Positions 14,933-20,928 of a stretch of DNA of 24,031 bases are shown in pieces (positions within the stretch are counted from its first letter, which is position 1; every line of letters begins with the position of its first letter). Origin of the DNA: Peptococcus simiae (lineage in GTDB: Bacteria > Bacillota > Peptococcia > Peptococcales > Peptococcaceae); the NCBI RefSeq assembly GCF_046097595.1, contig NZ_JBJUVG010000016.1, positions 1 to 24,031 of the forward strand. Direction: 5' to 3'. A program made the position numbers and the translations under genes. Under the pieces are notes generated by a model. That model had not been told where the DNA came from, did no database searches, and worked only from the letters and a program-made list of their open reading frames with translations.

Positions 14933-15022
14933 TTACTTCTTTCCTCCCAGATGTGATATACTAGACCTGCATAATTTTTCTTCTGCGCCCTTGAGTTGCC
15001 GCTCAATGGGCGCTTTTTTCAT
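14933..15022 (-). CDS. Possible 29-residue basic peptide
   Basis: A short frame coding for MKKAPIERQLKGAEEKLCRS and nine further residues. It starts within the end of the preceding gene (ATG inside GATGAAAAA) and stops at TAA just before the ATG of the SMC-like gene. The residue choice (Arg, Lys and Glu helix) looks coding, and no other gene fills the gap. However, the 5' half overlaps a hairpin, GCGCCC..GGGCGC, and there is no clear ribosome site, so it may be only a leader or attenuator for the next gene. Confidence 0.3.
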   Translation of the reverse strand: MKKAPIERQLKGAEEKLCRSSISHLGGKK

Positions 15023-15284
15023 CGGAAAAATCTTTTGTAACGTGCTCTAGTAAAAACGGTATCGCTTCCGGATTGTTGTCACTTATTACCCCTATTAAGA
15101 ACGTTACGGCGTTGATGGCGAAGTTGGTATCGCAACTCACATTGTGTCTTATAACCATATCCCCGTCCTCATCTGTCCCAACGGTTAACAGGATAAAGCA
15201 CTCCTCTATGCCCTCGTAAATCCCCGGCTCCCCTAGCCAGTCTGCGATTTCGTTTGCAACTTTTTTGGCTATTTCCTTACTCAT
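15003..15284 (-). CDS. Small phage protein, paralogue A of a tandem pair
   Basis: A 93-residue acidic protein of unknown function. It aligns along most of its length with the next gene upstream (15290-15577): MSKEIAKKVANEIADWLGEP versus MSKEMAQGIVDEITERLMQP, then GTDEDGDMVIRHNVSC versus AVDEEGNEGVNTNVRC, the shared Asn-Ala motif FAINAVTFLIGV versus FLMNAIKSLTIC, and PEAIPFLLEHV versus PDAVLYLLDTL. The two therefore came from a duplication. It starts with GAGGAGG at the right distance before ATG 15284. The conserved Cys in both copies is worth noting. It lies in the early operon between the recombination genes and small membrane genes. Confidence 0.82.
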   Translation of the reverse strand: MSKEIAKKVANEIADWLGEPGIYEGIEECFILLTVGTDEDGDMVIRHNVSCDTNFAINAVTFLIGVISDNNPEAIPFLLEHVTKDFSDEKSAH

Positions 15285-15289
15285 TTTTT

Positions 15290-15577
15290 TTAAACCTCCT
15301 CTTCGTCTTCCCGCGTTTCCACCTGTTTGATAAGTGTGTCCAGCAAATATAGCACAGCATCCGGGGTATCTTCATACAAACATATCGTTAAAGACTTGAT
15401 TGCATTCATCAGGAAAAAAGGGCCACAGCGCACATTCGTGTTTACACCCTCATTGCCTTCCTCATCCACTGCGGTAGTTATAAGGGCAAACTCTTCACCC
15501 ATCCCCCTATAAGCCTCCGGCTGCATAAGCCGCTCTGTAATCTCGTCAACAATTCCTTGGGCCATTTCTTTACTCAT
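15290..15577 (-). CDS. Small phage protein, paralogue B of a tandem pair
   Basis: A 95-residue acidic protein, paralogue of the following gene and separated from it by 5 bases. The start at 15577 is chosen because AAGGAGG lies 6 bases upstream and the sequence then begins MSKEMAQ, matching MSKEIAK in the paralogue; an in-frame Met at 15619 would run into the previous gene. The C-terminus is strongly acidic (VETREDEEEV). No function can be given. Duplicated small early genes in phages are often host-interacting or anti-defence proteins, but nothing here proves it. Confidence 0.82.
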   Translation of the reverse strand: MSKEMAQGIVDEITERLMQPEAYRGMGEEFALITTAVDEEGNEGVNTNVRCGPFFLMNAIKSLTICLYEDTPDAVLYLLDTLIKQVETREDEEEV

Positions 15578-15587
15578 TATTTCCTCC

Positions 15588-15773
15588 TTAAATTTCCACC
15601 GCATCAGATACAAATGCACTGATGACCGTCAGCGTCAGCCAGACAGTCACCCGGATGCCCGCCTGAACGTGGCTGATAAGCCCCAGGTCGACCCTGATGA
15701 GCGCCGCCAAAAACATGATGTAGGCAGTAATCATAAGTAGCCGGCCCAGTACTCTAATCGGTAATGTCTTCAT
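15588..15773 (-). CDS. Small membrane protein with two transmembrane helices
   Basis: A 61-residue protein with hydrophobic stretches at about 9-27 (GRLLMITAYIMFLAALI) and 38-56 (AGIRVTVWLTLTVISAFV), hence probably a hairpin in the inner membrane. Function unknown; holin is unlikely because it lies in the early region, far from lysis genes. It overlaps the upstream gene by 20 bases and lacks a good ribosome site of its own, which suggests translational coupling. Short hydrophobic genes in this position can also be superinfection or host-takeover factors. Confidence 0.65.
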   Translation of the reverse strand: MKTLPIRVLGRLLMITAYIMFLAALIRVDLGLISHVQAGIRVTVWLTLTVISAFVSDAVEI

Positions 15774-15966
15774 TAGCTCTTCTCTCCCTTTCCTGGTCTG
15801 CTAGTGCATCCATCATTATTTTGCGAATGGCATTAGCAATCTGGTCCATCAGGATGCCCATTAGGATGATTGCCTTTGCGTTAACTAAGCCTTTTTTTAT
15901 ATCCATATCTAGGTCTTCCATAGTATCTTGGAACTGTTTTGTATAATGCATTAAATCTTCTCGCAC
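15754..15966 (-). CDS. Hypothetical small helical phage protein
   Basis: A 70-residue protein, almost wholly helical by composition: KQFQDTMEDLDMDIKKGLVN, then a hydrophobic AIILMGILMDQIANAIRKIM and a charged tail. The start is GTG at 15966, preceded by a perfect AAAGGAGGTGA; an ATG five codons later is less well placed. It is not recognised. Its amphipathic middle could pack against a membrane or form a coiled coil. It is followed by the two-helix membrane protein with a 20-base overlap, so the two may work together. Confidence 0.68.
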   Translation of the reverse strand: MREDLMHYTKQFQDTMEDLDMDIKKGLVNAKAIILMGILMDQIANAIRKIMMDALADQERERRANEDITD

Positions 15967-15982
15967 GGTGCTTCACCTCCTT

Positions 15983-16282
15983 TCAAATTTCCATCCCCTT
16001 AACCCAGTCCATCAAAGCCTCTCGTCGGACGCCTACCGCACCGGTTTTCCCCCGGCTCTTAATAACCGGCATCCCTTCAGCGGCCCACCGGTCAAAGGTG
16101 TTACAACTGTACCCGGTATACTCCGGGAAATCCTTCCGGCGGATAATTTCCGGCATCGCCTGACGCCTCAGCTCTTCCGACTTACTCTCCAGGTAGGCGT
16201 CAATTTGCGGCTCCAGCTCTTCCAGCAGTACAGGCGTAAGCAACTTGACAAGTGACGTGATTAAAGTTGACTCAGTGCTCAT
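15983..16282 (-). CDS. Excisionase/MerR-like DNA-binding protein
   Basis: A 99-residue protein. The first half is helical and acidic (LVKLLTPVLLEELEPQIDAY), possibly for oligomer formation. The second half, RRKDFPEYTGYSCNTFDRWA followed by AEGMPVIKSRGKTGAV and a final RREALMDWVKGM, is a winged helix-turn-helix of the excisionase/DUF771 kind. Such proteins in early phage operons act as directionality factors or small repressors. It lies far from int, so a role in excision is uncertain. AAAGGAG lies 9 bases before ATG 16282. Confidence 0.75.
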   Translation of the reverse strand: MSTESTLITSLVKLLTPVLLEELEPQIDAYLESKSEELRRQAMPEIIRRKDFPEYTGYSCNTFDRWAAEGMPVIKSRGKTGAVGVRREALMDWVKGMEI

Positions 16283-16301
16283 GACTTTCGCTCCTTTCTT
16301 T

Positions 16302-16466
16302 TTAAGATTTCTCCAAAACAGCCCGTAGCGACTTTTCCACTTTCTTGGGAAGGTCGCTTTTTAAGTCTCTCAAAGCCTCTTTTTTATCTCTACAAGCAAA
16401 AAACGCTCTCCCATAATGCTCAAAATCTTCGGCGCCCATTAACTTAAAAGCTTCCAACATGGTCAT
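16302..16466 (-). CDS. Small hypothetical protein, 54 residues
   Basis: A short frame with GGGGGTGA six bases before ATG 16466. The product begins MTMLEAFKLMGAEDFEHYGR, continues AFFACRDKKEALRDLKSDLP and ends KKVEKSLRAVLEKS. The amino-acid make-up is that of a soluble helical protein, and the frame fills the whole gap between its two neighbours, overlapping the upstream gene by 23 bases. It is not recognised. An ATG at 16460 is an alternative start. Confidence 0.68.
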   Translation of the reverse strand: MTMLEAFKLMGAEDFEHYGRAFFACRDKKEALRDLKSDLPKKVEKSLRAVLEKS

Positions 16467-16650
16467 CAGTTTCACCCCCGCCGCTTGTTTGTGTTTCTGC
16501 TATAATCACCTTGAAAGGCTCTCTACCCTTGTCATACTTCTTTTTTATTTGCACTTCCCAGCCCTTGTAAGAACCGCACGGGTAAAGCTTGGCGCCTCGC
16601 TCTACTAATTCTTTAAGCAGAGCCTCAGTTGTGTAGTTTTTTAGTTCCAT
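16444..16650 (-). CDS. Small hypothetical phage protein
   Basis: A 68-residue protein starting one base after the stop of the antirepressor gene. It begins MELKNYTTEALLKELVERGA and goes on KLYPCGSYKGWEVQIKKKY, a pattern of one helix followed by short strands seen in small phage early proteins. The last 12 residues are Gly/Asp/Thr-rich and probably flexible. GAGGCGATG upstream may serve as ribosome site. Function unknown. Confidence 0.7.
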   Translation of the reverse strand: MELKNYTTEALLKELVERGAKLYPCGSYKGWEVQIKKKYDKGREPFKVIIAETQTSGGGETDDHVGSF

Positions 16651-17397
16651 CTACATCGCCTCATCGACTTGTTCAATCAGGGGCAGGTAGCCGGCATCTT
16701 TCAAAAGCTTGTATAAAAACAGCCGGCCCTTTTGCGTCCACTTCGTATTCATCCTGACAAAGGTCTTTGCCGGGTCGCTCTTATGTGGGATCTCAATTGT
16801 TTCAGAGTGGGTGTAACCCTTGTCGTGGTAGCAAGCGTATAAGAACCACTGTCCCGACTGCTTATACTGGACTTTAAGCTCATGGAGCAAGGCGTTCATG
16901 GCCCTAGCACTCTTACCGTAGTCCTTGGCAATCTGCCCGATGGTCACCAGGCTCTTAGACTTTAAAATCCGGTCCGTGTAGTCCGCCTTAGGCTGCAACT
17001 CGCCGATGATTTGAGCCTGCTGGTCGCTGTGAATTCTTAATGTAGCCAGCTCCTCTTTAGCAAACTGCAGCGCCCGGGCCATAATCTTTTCTGGGCTGTT
17101 GTATTCCTTTTCCACAGCGATGAAGTACTGCCGGGCCTGCTTACCCCTCTCCGTCCGCTGGATCATGGAGAGCTCCTTGGCCATGTCTAGGGTGAGCACG
17201 TGGTCAGTCGCTGGGCGGCCTCCTGTACTTTCGCTCAAAAATGAGCAGAAGTCCTGACCCTCGGTAAAACCGTATTCTGTCATCCTGGGAAACCAATCTT
17301 TATAAGCCGTCTTCACCTCTAAAAATTCATGTAGCGTTCTCCCGCTGACGGCAATGCGGCCATCGTCTTGGTTGATAATTGGTAATAAATCGTTCAT
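16651..17397 (-). CDS. Phage antirepressor, AntA/AntB plus KilAC domains
   Basis: A 248-residue protein. Residues about 15-95 are the AntA/AntB domain: GRTLHEFLEVKTAYKDWFPR and the downstream TLDMAKELSMIQRTERGKQARQ. Residues about 130-240 are the KilAC DNA-binding domain: SLVTIGQIAKDYGKSARAMN, LLHELKVQYKQSGQWFLY and the ending TKWTQKGRLFLYKLLKDAGY. Antirepressors of this kind bind or bypass the CI-type repressor and favour lytic growth. It stands third in the leftward lytic operon behind two small HTH genes, as is usual. AAAGGAG lies about 8 bases before ATG 17397. Confidence 0.93.
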   Translation of the reverse strand: MNDLLPIINQDDGRIAVSGRTLHEFLEVKTAYKDWFPRMTEYGFTEGQDFCSFLSESTGGRPATDHVLTLDMAKELSMIQRTERGKQARQYFIAVEKEYNSPEKIMARALQFAKEELATLRIHSDQQAQIIGELQPKADYTDRILKSKSLVTIGQIAKDYGKSARAMNALLHELKVQYKQSGQWFLYACYHDKGYTHSETIEIPHKSDPAKTFVRMNTKWTQKGRLFLYKLLKDAGYLPLIEQVDEAM

Positions 17398-17400
17398 GTG

Positions 17401-17592
17401 TCATTCTCCTTTCGGCAGTTCAAACTCGAGATAGTTTGCTATCTTTTCAAAGTACGGGCTTCTTCTGCCCGGGTTCGCAAAAAGCTCGTAGATGTATCCA
17501 AGGCTTATGCCTAGAGCTTTAGCAAGCCCCGGGAGCGTCCCGTCTGTCTCGAGCAATCGAATTCTGACTTGCTTTTCAAATTCAGATTTCAT
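17401..17592 (-). CDS. Small helix-turn-helix regulator
   Basis: A 63-residue protein. LRLL-like start VRIRLLETDGTLPGLAKALG, then ISLGYIYELFANPGRRSPYF, gives a helix-turn-helix of the XRE/Cro kind. ATG 17592 is chosen because GGAGGTGA lies 5 bases before it; the in-frame GTG at 17601 is inside that site. It lies between the Cro-like gene and the antirepressor, just downstream of an operator-like inverted repeat (17614-17638). It probably takes part in the lysis-lysogeny decision; its target is unknown. Confidence 0.78.
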   Translation of the reverse strand: MKSEFEKQVRIRLLETDGTLPGLAKALGISLGYIYELFANPGRRSPYFEKIANYLEFELPKGE

Positions 17593-17613
17593 ATCATTCA
17601 CCTCCTCCTTTTC

Positions 17614-17638
17614 AAAACTTGCATATCACGCAAGTTTT
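17614..17638. promoter_or_regulatory. Operator-like inverted repeat downstream of the Cro-like gene
   Basis: Perfect 9-base arms AAAACTTGC and GCAAGTTTT separated by ATATCAC. The core CTTGC-N7-GCAAG is shared with the site at 17857-17873. It touches the stop codon of the Cro-like gene and lies before the next HTH gene, so it could be a repressor-controlled point inside the lytic operon. Confidence 0.65.
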
Positions 17639-17837
17639 ATTTTAAAAAAATATCTTTTCGCTCCCTATAATTTAGATTAAGGAAGTTTGCCAACGCATTT
17701 GCTTCTTCTACATAAAACCTAGAAACACCATTCATCTTATTAAAAAACGCCGTGGTTGACATATCAAGTGCTCTTGCGCAATCCTCATATGTCTTATTTT
17801 TTTGTCTTAAGACGCCTTTTAATTTGTTTTCATCCAT
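17637..17837 (-). CDS. Cro-like helix-turn-helix regulator
   Basis: A 66-residue protein with the pattern LRQKNKTYEDCARALDMSTT followed by AFFNKMNGVSRFYVEEANAL, an XRE-type helix-turn-helix like the small Cro/DUF739 regulators of Bacillota phages. It is the first gene of the leftward lytic operon and stands divergent from the CI-like repressor, the classic Cro place. GAAAGGAGGG lies just before ATG 17837. It probably represses the CI promoter. Confidence 0.83.
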   Translation of the reverse strand: MDENKLKGVLRQKNKTYEDCARALDMSTTAFFNKMNGVSRFYVEEANALANFLNLNYRERKDIFLK

Positions 17838-17856
17838 CTTAGCCCTCCTTTCAAAT

Positions 17857-17873
17857 CTTGCGCAATATGCAAG
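17857..17873. promoter_or_regulatory. Operator-like inverted repeat in the divergent switch region
   Basis: CTTGC and GCAAG around GCAATAT; same core as 17614-17638. It lies about 20 bases before the Cro-like start and overlaps a weak -10-like CATATT on the minus strand, so a bound repressor would block the lytic promoter. Confidence 0.65.
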
Positions 17874-17953
17874 TTTCTAGATTAAGGATCCCAAGTCGAT
17901 CTTCGCTTGTCAATACTTCCATGCAATTTTTATTTATTTCGATTAGTTTTTTC

Positions 17954-17980
17954 TTGCATGGTATGCCTTTTTATTATAGT
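17954..17980 (+). promoter_or_regulatory. Candidate promoter of the CI-like repressor
   Basis: TTGCAT (17954-17959) and TATAGT (17975-17980) with a short 15-base spacer, 30 bases before the cI start. The -35 overlaps GCAT-GGT-ATGC, a small palindrome that might be another regulator site. The spacing is sub-optimal, so this is tentative. Confidence 0.4.
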
Positions 17981-18010
17981 ATGGTCTTAATAGTGAAAGA
18001 GGGTGAAATT

Positions 18011-18853
18011 ATGGATTACAATAAAGTTGTTGGCCGAAGAATCTTTACTGCTAGAAAAGAATTAGGATTAACAAGAAAAGAATTAGGGAAAAAACTTTCT
18101 CTGCATGAGAGCACGATAAAACGCTATGAAGATGGGGACATCAAAACGCTAGATATTGAGAAAATGATTGAGTTTGCTAAAGCGCTAAACGTCCCACCAG
18201 ACTACATCATGGCCTGGGACAAAGAGGTTGATAACATGATGGGGATAAATGCAAAGCGGTACGAAGTTGCCATCGTTGCCCAAGCGTTAAGTGAAAATAA
18301 ACCTCTATCTGAGCTTATAGAAGAGCTCAAATCGAAAGGCGCCCCTAAAGATGTGCTAGAAAGAATAGACTACCTTTATTTAAATCAAGCATCCATCCTA
18401 TCTAGAAATCTACGTTCTGCTATTTCTACTCCCGACTTCAAGCTAACACCACCGACCGAGTACACCACCATTCCGGTCTTTGGCGCCATAGCTTGCGGGG
18501 ACCCCATCGAGGCGGTTAATGACGTCATAGATTATGCCACCATTCCTGCTTCCTGGCTCAACGGCGGTCAGGAATACTTCTGTCTCACGGCTGCCGGCGA
18601 CAGTATGGCCCCTCTCATCCAGGAGGGTGATTTAGCCGTCATCAGAAAGCAGCCAACCTTTGAAAACGGACAAATATGCGCAGTCTTCATCAACGGCTAC
18701 GATGCCACGCTGAAGAAAGTCTATAAAAACGGCAACATCATCACCCTTCAGCCCATCAACCCGGATAAGGAAATAAAGTCATATGAGCTAGGGGGTGACA
18801 TTGAAATACAGATCATCGGCGTCATGGTAGAACTCAGAAAACGGTTTATGTAA
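18011..18853 (+). CDS. CI/LexA-like phage repressor with S24 self-cleavage domain
   Basis: A 280-residue repressor. Residues 1-65 are an XRE helix-turn-helix (LGLTRKELGKKLSLHESTIK, RYEDGDIKTLDIEKMIEFAK). A helical linker follows. Residues about 155-280 are a peptidase S24 domain: the scissile region VFGAIACGDPIEA, the Ser nucleophile in AAGDSMAPLIQEGDLAVI and the Lys in GYDATLKKVYKNG. Cleavage would be at Cys-Gly, as in UmuD and P22 c2, rather than Ala-Gly. It keeps lytic genes off and is removed after DNA damage via RecA. The start at 18011 is set by GAGGGTGA just upstream and by the start of the HTH fold; a longer frame from 17858 would read through the operator region. Confidence 0.93.
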   Translation: MDYNKVVGRRIFTARKELGLTRKELGKKLSLHESTIKRYEDGDIKTLDIEKMIEFAKALNVPPDYIMAWDKEVDNMMGINAKRYEVAIVAQALSENKPLSELIEELKSKGAPKDVLERIDYLYLNQASILSRNLRSAISTPDFKLTPPTEYTTIPVFGAIACGDPIEAVNDVIDYATIPASWLNGGQEYFCLTAAGDSMAPLIQEGDLAVIRKQPTFENGQICAVFINGYDATLKKVYKNGNIITLQPINPDKEIKSYELGGDIEIQIIGVMVELRKRFM

Positions 18854-18884
18854 CTAAAGATAGTAAAAAGGGAGTGAGTTTTTT

Positions 18885-19817
18885 ATGGCTAAAGTTAAGT
18901 ATGGCGATTTTAAAGGCAAACAAATTGTCAAGAACGGCAATTATTTTAAAGTCGCAGCCTATCTGAGCCAAAGCAAAAATCCAATTTTGTCTCCGGCCAA
19001 CATTTCAGAATGGTATGACAACGAAACAGGGAAAAGGCCCGATGAAGATAAGAGCATTTGTGGCGGTATACCAACGAATCTGAGTAAAAAAGACACTAAA
19101 GATATTGCTATTAGGCTTACTAGCGGAGAGGAGTTTATTGCTGAATTTAACGGCAAAGAATATCAGTTTTTTTGCAGTTCACAGCTCAAAAATACCGCTA
19201 ACGAAGAACTTAGTACGCTTTCAACTCCTAAGAAGAAACATCCGATCCGCACGGCTTTGATTTCAATTGCGGTTATCTTCGTTTCTCTATGCATTATCGG
19301 AGCCGTGTTGGGTGGTGGGGGCGATACAAACACTCCTTCGCCTAGCACACAAATGACCGCTGACGAGATGAACCTTGCTTTTAAGCAGGAAACCTTACCG
19401 AAGATAAAAGAGGCTTACAATAACTACGATTCTATTGTTGCCGATCAAACAAACACATTTACTGCAATGGGAAACGGAAATCTTGATATTTATGGTGCAT
19501 ATCAAAATCTAGCGAATTGCGCAAATAATTATGACGTTATACTCTCCTCCGAAATAGACGCCCCGGAGTATTTCACAAAAGAGCAACGAGACCAGTTAAG
19601 AAATCTTTTTTTGGGCCTCGGAACCGCCGCGTCAATCAACAAGGGATTTTTAGAAGACATCATGTCTGCCTTGGATAAAGGAAATATACCTCCGTCCCTT
19701 GTCAATAAAGCGCAAGATGTAGGCCTCCAGTCAACAGCTCAGCTAGTCGACTCTCAGAGTAATTACCACAGTTTATGTGACGCTTTCGCTGTCCCTGCTG
19801 AGGAGCGCACTTTGTAG
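18885..19817 (+). CDS. Membrane-anchored protein of unknown function, lysogeny module
   Basis: A 310-residue protein. Residues 1-115 form a soluble N-terminal part (YGDFKGKQIVKNGNYFKVAA, two Cys). A single transmembrane helix lies at about 123-144 (TALISIAVIFVSLCIIGAVL followed by GGGGD), and about 165 mostly helical residues follow. With KKKHP just before the helix, the N-terminus should be inside and the C-terminal part outside. It lies between cI and int in the same direction, so it is probably expressed in the lysogen. Genes in this slot are often superinfection exclusion or abortive-infection proteins, which is an inference from position only. GGGAGTGAG lies before ATG 18885. It is AT-richer than the replication genes. 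I do not recognise the family. Confidence 0.8.
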   Translation: MAKVKYGDFKGKQIVKNGNYFKVAAYLSQSKNPILSPANISEWYDNETGKRPDEDKSICGGIPTNLSKKDTKDIAIRLTSGEEFIAEFNGKEYQFFCSSQLKNTANEELSTLSTPKKKHPIRTALISIAVIFVSLCIIGAVLGGGGDTNTPSPSTQMTADEMNLAFKQETLPKIKEAYNNYDSIVADQTNTFTAMGNGNLDIYGAYQNLANCANNYDVILSSEIDAPEYFTKEQRDQLRNLFLGLGTAASINKGFLEDIMSALDKGNIPPSLVNKAQDVGLQSTAQLVDSQSNYHSLCDAFAVPAEERTL

Positions 19818-19882
19818 TAGCTTATATATTGGATGCTGATAACACAGGCGATATGACGCTATAAAAAGGAGAGAGATAAGCA

Positions 19883-20764
19883 ATGAGAAAACTTTTATTA
19901 ATAGCCTTATGCATTCTCTTGCTACCCCTACCTGCCTATGCAATGGGGCAAGATGTGTTCGCTAATGGCCAATACGTAGATAGAGGAATGGGGGAATTTA
20001 ACGATTACTATGGAGCCCCAGTTTTGCATATTCCAGCATTAGCAACTGCTCGAGCATTAGGCGTACCTGCTTATGCAGACGGTTCTTGGGTAACCATTGG
20101 CGGTAAATCTGTAGATGCCCTGGAAATAGGCGGCTATTATAATGATGCGCATACAGATATTTATATGCCCTTTATTTGGTTTACCGATAGCTTAGGCTGG
20201 AGAGCTGAAGGGGATACCATTCCTCATGACTTAGTAACTGCGGTAAATATTTTATTACCCGGTCAGAGTTCCACCAAACAAATAATAAAATCCAACGCTC
20301 ACTTTAAACTTAATGGAGAAACGATCCAATTTGATACCGATGTGTTAAATGTTAATGGCTATCTTTATGTTCCCCTGCGTGCTTTTTTCGAAAAAGCTGG
20401 CGCTGAGGTAGGATTTCCGAAAGTAAAGTTCTACACAGAGTTCAACCATGTCGTTGTTTTGAAGGGGAACTCCCTTCTTGATTTCAGACCTGGCAGAGGC
20501 GTATATGGGATTCGAGTAGGCAATGATGGTGGTTATTTTTCTGATAAGAACTACCCTTTTATAAAAGATAATCGTACCTATGTCCCCTTCCGCTTATGCA
20601 GTCAACTCTTGGGGGCAAAAGTAGATTGGGATGCCAGTACCCAAACAGCTTCTGTAGTAGGGGATTTTGAGCGTTTTAATCTGCCATCAAATACTGTGCA
20701 TACGGATATGAACGACCCCTACATGATGGGCATGGGTTACTATACCCCAGTATTTGGCCTATAG
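19883..20764 (+). CDS. Secreted protein with copper amine oxidase N-domain-like repeats
   Basis: A 293-residue protein with a clear signal peptide (MRKLLLIALCILLLPLPAYA, cleaved after AYA). It contains segments of the copper amine oxidase N-terminal domain (PF07833-like) type: LNGETIQFDTDVLNVNGYLY followed by VPLRAFFEKAGAEV, and again DNRTYVPFRLCSQLLGAKVD with WDASTQTASV. An earlier, weaker unit includes VLHIPALATARALGVPAYAD. These domains are common in secreted and wall proteins of Bacillota and bind surfaces or other proteins; there is no oxidase domain here. It lies in the lysogeny region, so it may be a lysogenic conversion protein that changes the host surface. AAAAAGGAGAGAG lies before ATG 19883. 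Confidence 0.82.
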   Translation: MRKLLLIALCILLLPLPAYAMGQDVFANGQYVDRGMGEFNDYYGAPVLHIPALATARALGVPAYADGSWVTIGGKSVDALEIGGYYNDAHTDIYMPFIWFTDSLGWRAEGDTIPHDLVTAVNILLPGQSSTKQIIKSNAHFKLNGETIQFDTDVLNVNGYLYVPLRAFFEKAGAEVGFPKVKFYTEFNHVVVLKGNSLLDFRPGRGVYGIRVGNDGGYFSDKNYPFIKDNRTYVPFRLCSQLLGAKVDWDASTQTASVVGDFERFNLPSNTVHTDMNDPYMMGMGYYTPVFGL

Positions 20765-20928
20765 CCACTCAATAATTTATTGAATCTATCAGCCACAAAC
20801 CAACAATAAAAAACAGCCCCCACCGCGCGCCAACGCAGTGAGGGCAAAGGGGCCTTAAAAAGACCAACAAAAACCAAGGTCATTATACCATATAAGGCCC
20901 CCTAAACACAAAGGAGGTCTGATTTTTT
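20765..20928 (+). promoter_or_regulatory. Structured leader region before the integrase
   Basis: A 164-base gap with TCAATAATTTATTGA (near-perfect palindrome, just after the previous stop), a GC-rich imperfect hairpin around 20814-20850 followed on the minus strand by TTTTTT (possible minus-strand terminator), and a pair AAGGGGCCTT / AAGGCCCCCT whose arms flank AAAGACC...AAGGTC. The last could hold the leader of int folded. No firm promoter could be picked. Confidence 0.45.

Noticed and set aside
15588..15773. Holin for the two-helix small membrane protein
   Set aside because: It lies in the early region far from the late genes, and no endolysin is near.
17614..17638. Simple terminator after the Cro-like gene
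   Set aside because: The T-run is only four long, and the core CTTGC-N7-GCAAG is shared with a second site in the divergent region, so an operator explains it better; both functions together are possible.
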